64,000 nt of DNA from Reyranella sp. (GTDB taxonomy: Bacteria; Pseudomonadota; Alphaproteobacteria; Reyranellales; Reyranellaceae), in the NCBI RefSeq assembly GCF_004297265.1, contig NZ_SCUT01000035.1:112898-176897 (forward strand), written 5' to 3'. The notes below the pieces were generated by a model that worked only from the letters and a program-made list of their open reading frames with translations, searched no databases and had not been told where the DNA came from. Shown here one piece after another: positions 53,430 through 62,476 of this stretch. Every line of letters starts with the position of its first letter. Position 1 is the first letter of the stretch. The position numbers and the translations under genes are program-made.

Positions 53430-54638
53430 ATGTCAAAATCAGGTCGGCCGCCGCTCGACGGCATTCGTGTCATCGATTTTTCCCGCGTGATCGCGGGACC
53501 CATGTGCACCCAGATGCTCTCGGACATGGGCGCCGAAGTGATCAAGATCGAGAATCCCGACGGCGGCGACGACACGCGCAAGGGCGCCGGCCCGCGGGCC
53601 GGGGGCCCCAACGGCGAGAGCCATTTCTTCATGACCTACAACAGGGGCAAGAAGAGCGTCGCGCTGGACTTCACCAAGCCCGAAGGCCAGGCGATCGTGC
53701 ACAAGCTCCTCGCCGGTGCCGACGTGATGGTCGAGAACTTCCGGCCGGGCGTCCTGAAAAAATACGGCTTCGACTATGCCAGCGTCGCCGCGAAGTATCC
53801 GAAGCTGATCTACCTATCGATTTCGGCCTACGGACAGACCGGGCCGCTGTCGGACCGGCCGGGCTACGATCCCGTGCTGCAGGCCGAGTCAGGCATGATG
53901 AGCGTCAACGGCGAGGCCAATGGCGAGGGGCTGCGCCATGCCATCGCCATCGTCGACACGATGACGGCGATCCACTCGGTGGCCGCGGTCAACGCCGCGC
54001 TCTATGCGCGCCGCGACACCGGGAAGGGACAGCAGATCGATCTCGCCCTCTACGACACGGCGCTCGTGTCGCTGGGCAACATGGGCTCCTACTACCTGAT
54101 CGGCGGCGAGCAGCCGCGGCGGGCTGGCAACGGCCATTTCGCCTCGGCGCCCAACAGCTCGTTCGAGACGGCGAACGGCAAGATCTACATGGCGGTCGCG
54201 AACCAGAAGCTGTTCGCCGACACAGCCAAGGCGCTGGGCCACCCCGAATGGGTGACCGATCCGCGCTTCGATACGGTCGCCAACCGCGTGGCCAACAAGC
54301 CCGAGTTGACACGCCTCATGGAAGAGGTGCTGACGACCGACACCAAGGAGAACTGGGCGCAGAAGCTGCGCCACCTCCCGGCCGGCCCGATCCGCACCAT
54401 GAAGGAGGCTCTGGACGAGCCCGAAGTGAAGCGCCGCGGCATGCTGAAGACCTACAGGCACAGCAAGGTCGGCGACGTGCCGCTGATCGGCTCCAACTTC
54501 CACTTCTCCGACACGCCGGTCGACGACACGCGACCGCCGCCCGCGCTGGGCGAGCATACCGATCAGGTGCTGACCGAACTCGCCGGCCTCGGCGCCGCGG
54601 AGATCGCGACGCTGCGGGAAAAGAAGATCGTGGGCTGA
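53430..54638 (+). CDS. Family III CoA transferase (CaiB/BaiF type)
   Basis: The product is 402 residues. Family motifs: GIRVIDFSRVIAGPMCTQMLSDMGAEVIKIE, the catalytic Asp in HAIAIVDTMTAIHSV, and YQEGVFE-like region PNSSFETANGKIYMAV. It transfers CoA between an acyl-CoA and a free acid; the substrate is not predictable. The start at 53430 gives MSKSGRPPLDGIRV. An earlier ATG at 53382 would run into the promoter of the divergent gene. Confidence 0.92.
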   Translation: MSKSGRPPLDGIRVIDFSRVIAGPMCTQMLSDMGAEVIKIENPDGGDDTRKGAGPRAGGPNGESHFFMTYNRGKKSVALDFTKPEGQAIVHKLLAGADVMVENFRPGVLKKYGFDYASVAAKYPKLIYLSISAYGQTGPLSDRPGYDPVLQAESGMMSVNGEANGEGLRHAIAIVDTMTAIHSVAAVNAALYARRDTGKGQQIDLALYDTALVSLGNMGSYYLIGGEQPRRAGNGHFASAPNSSFETANGKIYMAVANQKLFADTAKALGHPEWVTDPRFDTVANRVANKPELTRLMEEVLTTDTKENWAQKLRHLPAGPIRTMKEALDEPEVKRRGMLKTYRHSKVGDVPLIGSNFHFSDTPVDDTRPPPALGEHTDQVLTELAGLGAAEIATLREKKIVG

Positions 54639-54652
54639 GTCCTCTCATTCAT

Positions 54653-54742
54653 GTCGTCCTGAACGAAGTGAAGGACCTCGCGGAACGGCCAGACGACTCC
54701 TTGCCTACCGTGAGATCCTTCGCCTTCGGCTCAGGATGACAG
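54653..54742. repeat. Palindromic repeat between convergent genes
   Basis: Arms TGTCGTCCTGAACGAAGTGA... (54653-54680) and its near complement ending GGCTCAGGATGACA (54713-54742) pair over about 28 bases with a few mismatches, around a 32-base centre. Elements built on GTCATCCTGAGCGAAG...CTTCG..TCAGGATGAC are widespread intergenic repeats. It sits between the CoA transferase and a hydrolase that end toward each other and could stop transcription from both sides. Confidence 0.7.
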
Positions 54743-54747
54743 GCTCC

Positions 54748-55464
54748 TTACCTGTCCAGCCAGGTTTTCAGGATGAGGTTCGCTTCCTCGGGCTTTTCCA
54801 TCGTGACGAGATGGCCGCACTGGTCGACGACCACGAGCGCCGCCGCCGGGATGGCCTTGGCGATCTCCTCGGACAGGAAGAGCGGCGTCGCCGCGTCGTC
54901 GCGGCCGCAGACGACGATGGTCGGGCACTTGATGCTCGGCAGGTCGGGACGGCGGTCGGTGCGGATCGCCGCCAGCTCCTCCTGCCGCTTGTAGATCTCG
55001 ACGCCGATCTCGCCGCACATCGTCATCACCTCGTCGACCAGCGGCTTGTCGGGCAGGCGATAGGCCGGGATGAAGCGTGTCATCTGCATGCCGAGCACCA
55101 GCTCGAAATGACCTTCGTCGGCGAGCCGGATGCGGGCGCGGCGGATCGCGCGTTCGGCCTCGCTCTGGCTCCTCATGCCGGTGTCGAGCAAAGCGAGCCT
55201 GGTCACGCGGTCGGCGGCGAATTGCATGATCTCGACCGCGAGCATGCCGCCCAGCGACAGGCCGGCCAGCGCGAACTTTTCCGCCGGCATCTGATCGACC
55301 ACCCAGCGGGCGGCGGTCTCCCAACTGTCCCAGATGGACAGTGGTGCCTTGCGCCAGTCGGGCACGACGATATCGGCCTGGCCCGAAAGGGCGGCGACCT
55401 GGGCCGAGAACAGGCGGGGCGAGCACAGCACGCCGGGGACGAGCAGCAGGGGGGTCTTGGTCAT
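54748..55464 (-). CDS. Alpha/beta hydrolase
   Basis: The product is 238 residues of the alpha/beta hydrolase fold. The N-terminal strand LLLVPGVLCSPRLF gives the oxyanion region, the nucleophile lies in GLSLGGM, the acid in VVCGRDDAATP and the base in DQCGHLVTMEKPEE. Size and motifs resemble the haloperoxidase/3-oxoadipate enol-lactonase group, but substrate is unknown. GGAGG precedes the ATG at 55464. It diverges from the opgC-like gene with a 56-base gap. Confidence 0.85.
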   Translation of the reverse strand: MTKTPLLLVPGVLCSPRLFSAQVAALSGQADIVVPDWRKAPLSIWDSWETAARWVVDQMPAEKFALAGLSLGGMLAVEIMQFAADRVTRLALLDTGMRSQSEAERAIRRARIRLADEGHFELVLGMQMTRFIPAYRLPDKPLVDEVMTMCGEIGVEIYKRQEELAAIRTDRRPDLPSIKCPTIVVCGRDDAATPLFLSEEIAKAIPAAALVVVDQCGHLVTMEKPEEANLILKTWLDR

Positions 55465-55520
55465 TTCCTTCCTCCGTCGCCGAGCGTAGCGCAGACGATT
55501 CGGCTGCGGTACCAATAGGC

Positions 55521-56666
55521 ATGGCCGCCGCCTCCGTTCGCGACATCCGTCTCGACCTGTTCCGCGGGCTCGCTTTGTGGTTCATCTTCCTCGACCACAT
55601 CCCGACCAACATCGTGAGTTGGCTGACCGTCCGTAACTACGGCTTCAGCGACGCGACCGAGATCTTCGTCTTCATCTCGGGCTACACCGCCGTCATCGCC
55701 TACGGCCGCATGCTGGAGCAGGAAGGCTGGCCGCGGACCGCGGCCCGCATCTATCGCCGCGTCTGGCAGCTCTACGTCGCCCATATCCTGCTGTTCGTGG
55801 CCTTCTCGGCCCAGATCGCCTGGGTCTCGATCGCGCGCGACACGCCGGCCCTGATCGAGGAGATGGAACTGCTGGGCCTCGGCCAGAACCCCTATCGCGC
55901 CATCCTCGAAGCGGCCCTGCTCAAGTTCCGGCCGGTCAATCTGGACGTGCTGCCGCTCTACATCGTGCTGCTGGCTGTCTTTCCGCTGGTCCTGCCGGTG
56001 GTGGTGCGCTGGCCTTGGGCCGTGATCGCGGCCTCTCTCGCCCTCTATGCCGCGACCTGCCGTTTCGACTGGAAACTGCCAGCCTACCCCGACGAAAAGA
56101 TCTGGTACTTCAATCCCATGGCCTGGCAGGTCGTGTTCCATGTCGGGGCGGCCTGCGCCGTGTTCGGCTCCGGACTGTCCTGGCTGGACCGGTTTCGCAC
56201 GCCGCTGACCGCCGTGGCCGTCGCCTTTCTGCTGTTCGCAGCGTTCATTGCCCTGTCCTGGCAGTACAATCCGCTGGAAAGGCTGGTCCCGGTCTGGGTG
56301 GCGCGGATCATCTATCCGATCGACAAGACCAACATCGACATCCTGCGATTCCTGCATTTCCTGGCGATCGCCTGGCTGGTCCGGATCGCCGTGCCGATCG
56401 ACGCCCCCGCCCTGAAATGGCGGATCTGGGAGCCACTTCGCAGATGCGGTGAAGCTTCATTGCTTATATTCTGCATCGGGACATTCCTGGCGCTCAGCGG
56501 CCAGGTCATCGTCAGCCAATATGAAGATTCGATCTTGTCGCAGATTGTCGTGAGCATCCTGGGCATCGCCATCATGTGTGTGGCCGCCTACATCGCGGCC
56601 TGGTTCAAGCGTGGGAACGCACGTGGGACCGATCGCGCGCCTGTGGCGACCAGAGTGCCCCGGTGA
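55521..56666 (+). CDS. OpgC-family membrane acyltransferase
   Basis: The product is 381 residues with about ten membrane helices. The OpgC signature RDIRLDLFRGLALWFIFLDHIP and GFSDATEIFVFISGYTA lies at the N-terminus. OpgC proteins succinylate osmoregulated periplasmic glucans and are related to acyltransferase-3. No glucan synthase genes (opgGH, ndvB) are in the window. The ATG at 55521 gives the family N-terminus; no clear ribosome-binding site is seen. The stop overlaps the next GTG (GTGA), so the two proteins are probably made together. Confidence 0.88.
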   Translation: MAAASVRDIRLDLFRGLALWFIFLDHIPTNIVSWLTVRNYGFSDATEIFVFISGYTAVIAYGRMLEQEGWPRTAARIYRRVWQLYVAHILLFVAFSAQIAWVSIARDTPALIEEMELLGLGQNPYRAILEAALLKFRPVNLDVLPLYIVLLAVFPLVLPVVVRWPWAVIAASLALYAATCRFDWKLPAYPDEKIWYFNPMAWQVVFHVGAACAVFGSGLSWLDRFRTPLTAVAVAFLLFAAFIALSWQYNPLERLVPVWVARIIYPIDKTNIDILRFLHFLAIAWLVRIAVPIDAPALKWRIWEPLRRCGEASLLIFCIGTFLALSGQVIVSQYEDSILSQIVVSILGIAIMCVAAYIAAWFKRGNARGTDRAPVATRVPR

Positions 56667-57403
56667 AACGGACGATCGCCCTGCTGGTCGCCGCGCTCGC
56701 CCTGGCGATGGGCGGAACCGCCCACGCCAAGTCGATGACCCTGTGCCGTGCAAAGCCGGAGGTGCTTGCGCTGGGGACGACGCTCCCGATCTCGCGCAAG
56801 GCGATCGCCGAGCGCAAGCTCCTGCGCATAATTGCGTTGGGATCCTCCACGACTGCGGGCTACGGGGTCTCGAATCCCGCCTTCGCCTATCCCACGCAGC
56901 TGCGCATCGGGCTTGAGAAGGCGTTGCCGGGCGTCGATATCGAGGTGATCAACCGCGGCATCGGCGGCCAGGACGTCGAGGAGATGGCGGCCCGCATGCG
57001 CTCCGAGATGGAGGACAACCCGCCCTCCCTGGTGATCTGGCAGACCGGCACCAACGCCGCCATCCGCCACATGCCGCTCGACAAGTTCGACAAGACGCTG
57101 CGCGGCGGGCTGAAGCTCGGCACATCGCTCGGGGCCGACTTCATCCTGATGAACCTGCAATATGTGCCGGCCGTCGTCGCCGTGGCCGACAAGGAAGCCT
57201 ATGAGAAGGTCATGGCCGGGGCGGCCAGGGACTATTCCGCGGGCTTGTTCCGCCGCTACGACATCATGCGCGGCTGGTACGATGACGGCATGCCCTACGC
57301 CCAGTTCGTGCAGCTCGACGGTCTGCATCTCAACGATTTCGGCCAGAAGTGCATCGGCAAGCTGCTGACCCGCTCGATCCTGGATGCGCTGACCGGTCCC
57401 TGA
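56663..57403 (+). CDS. Periplasmic SGNH hydrolase, partner of OpgC-like protein
   Basis: The product is 246 residues from a GTG, with a signal peptide (cleavage near AHAKS, residue 23). SGNH blocks: ALGSSTTAG with Ser62, GIGGQD with Gly102, TGTNA with Asn131, and DGLHLN with Asp219 and His222. Such enzymes add or remove acyl groups on carbohydrates. Four-base overlap with the upstream acyltransferase suggests that both act on the same glycan, as in fused acyltransferase-3/SGNH proteins. Secretion and catalysis are well supported; the partnership is inferred. Confidence 0.85.
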   Translation: MKRTIALLVAALALAMGGTAHAKSMTLCRAKPEVLALGTTLPISRKAIAERKLLRIIALGSSTTAGYGVSNPAFAYPTQLRIGLEKALPGVDIEVINRGIGGQDVEEMAARMRSEMEDNPPSLVIWQTGTNAAIRHMPLDKFDKTLRGGLKLGTSLGADFILMNLQYVPAVVAVADKEAYEKVMAGAARDYSAGLFRRYDIMRGWYDDGMPYAQFVQLDGLHLNDFGQKCIGKLLTRSILDALTGP

Positions 57404-57417
57404 GAAGAGGACGCAAC

Positions 57418-58194
57418 ATGCCCCGCCGCTTCGTCGACCTTTCGATCTATCTCGAGAACGACGTGATCTCCGATCCGCCGCCGTTCGGGCCGAACATCCA
57501 GTACCACAAGCATGCCGACACGGCCGGCCAGATCGCCGGCTTCTTCCCCGGCCTCCGGAAGGAAGACTTGCCGGACGGCGCCGGCTGGGCGGTCGAGAAC
57601 GTCAACCTCTCGACGCACAACGGCACGCATCTCGACGCGCCGTATCATTTCCATCCGACGATGAACAAGGGCGAGCGCGCCATCACGATCGACGAGGTGC
57701 CGCTCGAATGGTGCTTCCAGCCCGGCGTGAAGCTCGATTTCCGCGACAAGCCCGATGGCCATGTCATCACGGCTGCCGAGGTCGAGCAGGAGCTGAAGCG
57801 CATCGGCCACGAGCTGAAGCCGCTCGAGATCGTGGTCGTGAATACGCGGGCGGGCTCGCGCTACGGCAACGACGACTACGTCAATGCCGGCTGCGGCATG
57901 GGCTACGACGCCACGATCTACCTGCTGGAGAAGGGCGTGCGCCTGACCGGCACCGATGCCTGGAGCTGGGACGCGCCATTCTATTTCACCGCCCAGAAAT
58001 GGGCGAAGGACCACGATCCGTCGATCATCTGGGAGGGCCACAAGGCCGGCCGCGACATCGGCTACTGCCACCTCGAGAAGCTTCACAATCTCGAATCGCT
58101 GCCCGGCGACGGCTTCACCATCGCCTGCTTCCCGCACAAGATCCGCGGCGCCTCCGCCGGCTGGACGCGCGCCGTCGCGATCTTCGAGGAGTGA
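57418..58194 (+). CDS. Cyclase family protein (kynurenine formamidase-like)
   Basis: The product is 258 residues. The metal motif H67-N-G-T-H71-L-D73-A-P75 in [14 protein letters not shown] is diagnostic of the cyclase/formamidase family, which hydrolyses amide or lactone-like bonds with Zn or Mn. Family members include bacterial kynurenine formamidase and isatin hydrolase; the length and added N-terminal part fit the isatin hydrolase-like group, but this is not certain. GAGG lies eight bases before the ATG, 14 bases after the SGNH gene, so it may share that transcript. Confidence 0.87.
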   Translation: MPRRFVDLSIYLENDVISDPPPFGPNIQYHKHADTAGQIAGFFPGLRKEDLPDGAGWAVENVNLSTHNGTHLDAPYHFHPTMNKGERAITIDEVPLEWCFQPGVKLDFRDKPDGHVITAAEVEQELKRIGHELKPLEIVVVNTRAGSRYGNDDYVNAGCGMGYDATIYLLEKGVRLTGTDAWSWDAPFYFTAQKWAKDHDPSIIWEGHKAGRDIGYCHLEKLHNLESLPGDGFTIACFPHKIRGASAGWTRAVAIFEE

Positions 58195-58271
58195 TCGCGA
58201 AGGCGTGTGGCTACGCACTCGGCGCGTGCTGGTCCCGACCCGGCGATCGGCGGCATCGTCAAGGCATATAT

Positions 58272-58307
58272 CGAAACAAACGAAATATACGAAACTAACG
58301 AAAGGAA
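58272..58307 (+). repeat. Four 9-bp tandem units CGAAANNNN
   Basis: CGAAA recurs at 58272, 58281, 58290 and 58299, exactly every nine bases: CGAAACAAA, CGAAATATA, CGAAACTAA, CGAAAGGAA. The block abuts the terminator stem. It is AT-rich against a GC-rich background. Nine bases keeps reading frame but no gene covers it. It may have arisen by strand slippage. Confidence 0.7.
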
Positions 58308-58336
58308 AAATCCTCCCCGTGCGGGAGAGATTTTTT
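58306..58336. terminator. Strong intrinsic terminator, active on both strands
   Basis: AAAAATCCTCCC pairs with GGGAG-A-GATTTTT (one bulged A) around a five-base loop CGTGC. A run of six T follows on the plus strand and five T on the minus strand, so it can end both the cyclase transcript and the convergent lysE-like transcript. Confidence 0.85.
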
Positions 58337-58437
58337 AATTGAGGGGCCTTGACATTGTGAGGATCGGCGCGGGGATGCGCTGGATAGCCTTGGCCCGGCC
58401 GGTGCAAAGCCGCAACGAACCGCCAGGACGCCTCGCT

Positions 58438-59070
58438 CTAGGGCGGGACGGGGCGCCGCGCGAAAAGAAGTGCGAGGCCGAGGGTGGCGACGAGACCGCC
58501 CGCGGCCGTGCGCAGGCGGCGCAGCATCTCCGGCCGGCCCGTGGCGAGGGAGCGCGCCCGCGAGGCCAGCATCGCGACGACGACGTCGACGGCCGTGTTG
58601 AGCGCCACGGAAATCAGGCCCAGCAGCAGGAACTGCGGCCAAACCGGACCTGCGGCCGGATCGACGAACTGCGGCAGGAAGGCCAGGAAGAAGGCAGCGG
58701 TCTTGGGATTGAGCGCCTCGACGACGATGCCCTCGCGGAAGGCCCTGCTGGCACCCGTCGTCACCGCTCCGGCCTCGAAGGGAAGACGGGCCTCGTGGAT
58801 CGCCTTGAGGCCGATCCAAACGAGATAGAACGCGCCCGCGAGCTTCAGGATCGTGAAGGCCTCGGCGCTGGCCATCACCAGCGCCGATACGCCGATGGCG
58901 CCGGCCGCCACATGGACCAGACCGCCTAGACCCGTGCCGAAACTGGAGGCAAGCCCTTCGCTGCGGCCTCCGGCCAGGGTGCGTGCCGCTACGTAGAAGA
59001 TGCCGGGCCCGGGCGAGATCGCGATCGCCAGGGCCGTCGGGATGAAGAGCGCGAGGGTCGCGAGATCCAT
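58438..59070 (-). CDS. LysE/RhtB-family amino-acid exporter
   Basis: The product is 210 residues with six membrane helices. The family start ALAIAISPGPGIFYVAARTLAGGR and the ALNPKTAAFFLAFLPQFVD motif in the fourth helix are both present. RhtB-type proteins export amino acids or homoserine lactones. The gene follows a CMD-like gene by six bases on the same strand, so they are co-transcribed. Substrate unknown. Confidence 0.9.
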   Translation of the reverse strand: MDLATLALFIPTALAIAISPGPGIFYVAARTLAGGRSEGLASSFGTGLGGLVHVAAGAIGVSALVMASAEAFTILKLAGAFYLVWIGLKAIHEARLPFEAGAVTTGASRAFREGIVVEALNPKTAAFFLAFLPQFVDPAAGPVWPQFLLLGLISVALNTAVDVVVAMLASRARSLATGRPEMLRRLRTAAGGLVATLGLALLFARRPVPP

Positions 59071-59076
59071 CGCCGC

Positions 59077-59625
59077 CTACGGCAGCGGGTCGGGCTCGCC
59101 CGGCGGCAGCGGCATCTCGAAGACGTTGAGGGTCATAGACACCAGCATGTAGTAGCCGCAGACGCCCACGAGATCGACGACGCCTTTCTCACCGAACGCG
59201 TCGATGGCGCGCTTGTAGTTGGTGGGCGCCACGCGGTTGGTCTCGAGATATTCGGTGACGAAGTCGTAGACGACCTTCTCGACGTCGCGCTTGAACGGCG
59301 GCGTGGCGCGCAGGCGGACCGCCTCGATGATGTCTTCCGCGAGGCCGGCTTCCCTGGCGAGGCGCGCATGCGCGTAGAACTCGAACTGCGCCTTGAAGTG
59401 CCGGCCGACCAGGCAGATCGCCAGCTCGGACAGGTCGCGCGGCAGCGAGTTGTCGAAGCGGCAATATTCGCCGAGCTTCTGGGCGCGGTCCGCGAGGATG
59501 GGGCTGCGCAGCCACGGTTCGAAGGGCCCGCGCAGGCCGCCGCGGGGACCGGACATGATCGCGTCGGCGACCTTCTTCTGTTCGGGATCGAGTTTGTTCA
59601 GGTCGAGCGGCGCCAGACGCGGCAT
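59077..59625 (-). CDS. Carboxymuconolactone decarboxylase family protein
   Basis: The product is 182 residues. The central helix pair SLPRDLSELAICLVGRHFKAQFEFYAHARLAREAGL is typical of the CMD-like family, with His in place of the second Cys of the AhpD CxxC. This group is often annotated as carboxymuconolactone decarboxylase-like, with no proven activity. The start at 59625 has AGAGGAAA upstream and yields MPRLAPLDLNKLDPEQ; an upstream ATG at 59694 adds 23 residues without a site. Confidence 0.87.
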   Translation of the reverse strand: MPRLAPLDLNKLDPEQKKVADAIMSGPRGGLRGPFEPWLRSPILADRAQKLGEYCRFDNSLPRDLSELAICLVGRHFKAQFEFYAHARLAREAGLAEDIIEAVRLRATPPFKRDVEKVVYDFVTEYLETNRVAPTNYKRAIDAFGEKGVVDLVGVCGYYMLVSMTLNVFEMPLPPGEPDPLP

Positions 59626-59656
59626 TGCGTTTCCTCTGTTCTGTCTTTTCGAAGGG

Positions 59657-60250
59657 TTAGATCGGACAACCGGCGTCGGCGACGCGATTGGCATCGGCGG
59701 CGTCGAAGATGTGGTTCACGATCGACAGGCCGGCCTGCATCGCCGCACTCGATCGCACGCTGCAGGAACCTGTCGCGGTCCACAGAACCTTGCCGCTGTT
59801 CGATTCGTAGAGCGTGAGCGAGACGCGCAAGGTCGAACCGGACGGCACGGGCGGGATCGTGTCACGGCGCCCGATCGGATTGGCGGGAAGCGCGAGACGC
59901 GGATTGGCGCCGGTCTCGTAATCCTGGCTCTGGATCAACGGTATGTCGCGGTCCAGGCCGCCGCCGGACAGGTCGAAATAGCTCACGTCCATGCGCATGA
60001 TGTTGCCGCCGCTGAAGCCGACCTGGTTGCCGCGCTGGGCAAGGCGCACCATGACCTGGCGGCGCAGCTCGCGGGCAAGATGGGTGTCCGAGGTGAGCTG
60101 GACAGCGATCTTGACCTTCGGGATCTTCTGGTAGGCCTTGATCTCCAGTTCGCCGAGCTTGGGCCCGGCGGGCATGCCATATCCCTGGGCGGAGGCCGGC
60201 GCCGCGAAGCAGAGCGCAGAGAGCGCAACAAAGGTGGCGGCGATACGCAT
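59657..60250 (-). CDS. Secreted protein of unknown function (DUF4136-like in size)
   Basis: The product is 197 residues with a signal peptide (MRIAATFVALSALCFAAPAS, cleavage near SAQ). The mature domain is beta-rich: KVKIAVQLTSDTHLARELRRQVMVRLAQRGNQVGF, LRVSLTLYESNSGKVLWTATGSC. The pattern of an ageing-type lipoprotein domain (repeated strands, motif LYESNSGKVLWTA) resembles DUF4136 or LptE-like folds, but I cannot confirm a family. Two cysteines could form a disulfide. It stands 11 bases after the aldolase gene and 31 before the CMD-like gene. Confidence 0.65.
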   Translation of the reverse strand: MRIAATFVALSALCFAAPASAQGYGMPAGPKLGELEIKAYQKIPKVKIAVQLTSDTHLARELRRQVMVRLAQRGNQVGFSGGNIMRMDVSYFDLSGGGLDRDIPLIQSQDYETGANPRLALPANPIGRRDTIPPVPSGSTLRVSLTLYESNSGKVLWTATGSCSVRSSAAMQAGLSIVNHIFDAADANRVADAGCPI

Positions 60251-60261
60251 TCGTCTTTCCC

Positions 60262-61017
60262 CTAACGTCCCTCGACCGCCGTGAGCCTGCTCCAGCCGGC
60301 CTCGTCCCGGTCGAGCATGCGCTTCAGCGATTCGAAATGCAGGAAGGCCTGCTGCGCCTCGCCCGCGATCTGCCTGGCCGTATGCTCGGCCATCGCCTCG
60401 TCGATGTTGTGCAACTCCCGGCCGGTCTGCATGGCCAGCACCTGCACCATCGCCGCACGTTCGAGGTAATAAAGGTCGTCGTAGGCTTGGGCAACGGTCG
60501 GACCCGAGACGATGACGCCGTGGTTCCGCAGGAACAGGATGTCCTTGTCGCCCATCGCCCGGCACATGCGCTCGCCCTCGTCGTTGGACAGGGCGACACC
60601 GCCATAGGCCTCGTCGTAAGCAATGCGGCCCCAGTAGCGGAAGGCGTTCTGGGTGCACATCTCGATGCGGCCGTCGCGGATCGAGGTCAGCGCCGTCGCG
60701 TAGGGCATGTGGGTGTGCAGCACGACCTTGGCGCGCGGGTTGCCGGCATGGATGCGGGCATGGATGTAGAAGGCGGTCGGCTCGACCGGATACTTGCCCT
60801 CGACGATGGTGCCGTCGCCATCGGCCATGACGATGTCGGACGGCGTGATCTCCGACCAGTGCAGGCCCTGCGGATTGACCAGGAAGAGATCCTCGCGGCC
60901 GGGCACCGCCATGCTGAAATGGTTGCAGACGCCCTCGTTCAGACCGTGCCGCGCGGCGGCGCGCAGGGCGGTGGTCAGGTCGATCCGCGCCTGGGTGACC
61001 GGGTCGTTCGCCAGCAT
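60262..61017 (-). CDS. Class II aldolase/adducin family protein
   Basis: The product is 251 residues. The zinc ligands are His101 and His103 (VVLHTHMPY) and His166 (RNHGVIV), as in fuculose-phosphate aldolase. NHFSMAVPG near residue 33 is the phosphate-binding loop region, but it lacks the usual GNxS, so the substrate may not be phosphorylated. A catalytic Glu is not obvious (KYPVEPTAFYIH). The start at 61017 (MLANDPVTQARI) is chosen by family N-terminus; only a weak site precedes it, and an ATG at 61074 is possible. Confidence 0.85.
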   Translation of the reverse strand: MLANDPVTQARIDLTTALRAAARHGLNEGVCNHFSMAVPGREDLFLVNPQGLHWSEITPSDIVMADGDGTIVEGKYPVEPTAFYIHARIHAGNPRAKVVLHTHMPYATALTSIRDGRIEMCTQNAFRYWGRIAYDEAYGGVALSNDEGERMCRAMGDKDILFLRNHGVIVSGPTVAQAYDDLYYLERAAMVQVLAMQTGRELHNIDEAMAEHTARQIAGEAQQAFLHFESLKRMLDRDEAGWSRLTAVEGR

Positions 61018-61114
61018 TGAAAGGGCTCCGTTGAAGAAAGGCTCCGCCGCGGGCGATGATGCTGCGAAGCGCATATGCGGCCAAGCAAAATCGCCGACGT
61101 CAGGAGCTGTCCCG

Positions 61115-62476
61115 ATGAATGTTCTGTTCGATTCGCCGGTTGGAGCCTTGCTGGCGCGGCCGTGGGTCGATCCGGTCGGGCTGTACGGCCTGCGGCGATG
61201 GTATCTGCCACTCTCGCGACTGTGGGCGGCGGCCAATCTCGCCGGGCTGGATGTCGCTCGATTTCGTGACGGGATCGGCCTTGCCCTGCCGGGTTTCTGG
61301 TCGGAGGCCCGCCTCCAGCGTCTGCTGGCGCGTCATGGACGGGCCCAGGCCCGCGCGGAGGAGATGCGGACGGAATGGGAGGCCGCCCTCTTCGATCCGG
61401 TGGCCGGGGGCGATCCTGAACGGCTGGACCGCGAAAGGCGGTCCGCTGCGACCGCCCACCTGGCGAGCCGCGCACTCTTCTATCCGCTGCTGTTTCCCCG
61501 CCGGCCGCCGCTGGCGCGCTGGCGAATCGACCCGCCCGAACAGGTCGAGCGTGAGCTCGGTCGTGCCCAGGAGAATCCTTCGGCCCTCTACGTGGCGCCA
61601 CTCGCCCCAGGAAGCGTCGAGACATCGCGAAGCTTCGTGCGGGAGGGCCTTCGCGAATACTGGCTGCGGGCTGCGACTCCATCGGCGCGACTGCGACAAC
61701 GCCCGGGCAGTGAAACGCTCTATGCCCGTGTCGTCGAACCTGTCGGTGGAACGATCGACACTTTGGTCTTCGGAAACGGCCTCTGCGTCGAGACCGAGTT
61801 GATGTCGATGGACAGGGGGCCGGGTCCCCAGCTCGCGGCAATGGGATGGAGGGTCATCGAGCCGGTCTCGCCGTATCATGGCCTGCGGGCGATGCCGGGC
61901 TTCTATGGCGGCGAGCCGTTCTTTGCGACGAGTCCGATGGGTTCCATGGATCTCATTGCCGGACAAGCGATCGAGTCGGGGCTCCTGGTTGCGTGGGCAC
62001 GCGCGCGGTTCGCCGGCAAGGTTGCGCTCGCGGGCATATCGATGTCGTCGTTCGTGGCGCAACTGGCCGCCAGCCATTGCCATCTGTGGCCGGCCGAGGC
62101 GCGGCCCGACGCGGCTCTGCTGATCAGCCATTCGGGCCGCGTCGAGGACGTCACCTTCGGGGGAGCGCTTGCTGGCATGCTGGGGCTCGACCGCGCACTG
62201 ATCGAGGCGGGCTGGGCACGCGAGAGCCTGGCGCGGCTTTCACGCATGATCGATCCTGCGGACATGCCGGCATTGCCGCCCTCGCGCATCGTTTCGGCAC
62301 TGGGCGAAACCGATCGCTGGGTGCCTTATCGCGATGGCCTGGCGCTCGCGCAACGCTGGCGCCTGCCACAAGACAATCAGTTTCGCTACCGGTTCGGCCA
62401 TCTCGGCATGCCGGTCCAGCTCATCCGCGACAGCAGCCCCTTCGCGAGACTCAGGCAGGTGATGAACGAGGGCTAG
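61115..62476 (+). CDS. Alpha/beta hydrolase, ABHD18-like
   Basis: The product is 453 residues. A long N-terminal helical part precedes an alpha/beta hydrolase domain with nucleophile Ser309 in AGISMSSFVAQ and a His near the C-terminus in FGHLGMPVQL. The segment SPYHGLRAMPGFYGGEPFF before the nucleophile and the overall length fit the ABHD18 family (Pfam ABHD18), whose activity was long unknown. A CAGGAG site precedes the ATG. The gene runs 26 bases into the end of the convergent DUF1194 gene. Confidence 0.72.
   Translation: MNVLFDSPVGALLARPWVDPVGLYGLRRWYLPLSRLWAAANLAGLDVARFRDGIGLALPGFWSEARLQRLLARHGRAQARAEEMRTEWEAALFDPVAGGDPERLDRERRSAATAHLASRALFYPLLFPRRPPLARWRIDPPEQVERELGRAQENPSALYVAPLAPGSVETSRSFVREGLREYWLRAATPSARLRQRPGSETLYARVVEPVGGTIDTLVFGNGLCVETELMSMDRGPGPQLAAMGWRVIEPVSPYHGLRAMPGFYGGEPFFATSPMGSMDLIAGQAIESGLLVAWARARFAGKVALAGISMSSFVAQLAASHCHLWPAEARPDAALLISHSGRVEDVTFGGALAGMLGLDRALIEAGWARESLARLSRMIDPADMPALPPSRIVSALGETDRWVPYRDGLALAQRWRLPQDNQFRYRFGHLGMPVQLIRDSSPFARLRQVMNEG

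Larger units (their letters stand above)
58195..58437. other. 243-base gap holding an AT-rich array and a terminator
   Basis: Between the cyclase and the lysE-like gene there is no convincing gene. It holds four 9-base tandem units (58272-58307) and a strong intrinsic terminator (58306-58336), followed by about 100 bases with no recognised feature. Local base composition is much lower in GC than the genes around it. Confidence 0.6.

Noticed and set aside
58272..58307. CRISPR-like or plasmid iteron array
   Set aside because: Only four 9-base units, no spacers, and no rep or cas gene nearby; an adjacent terminator explains the place better.
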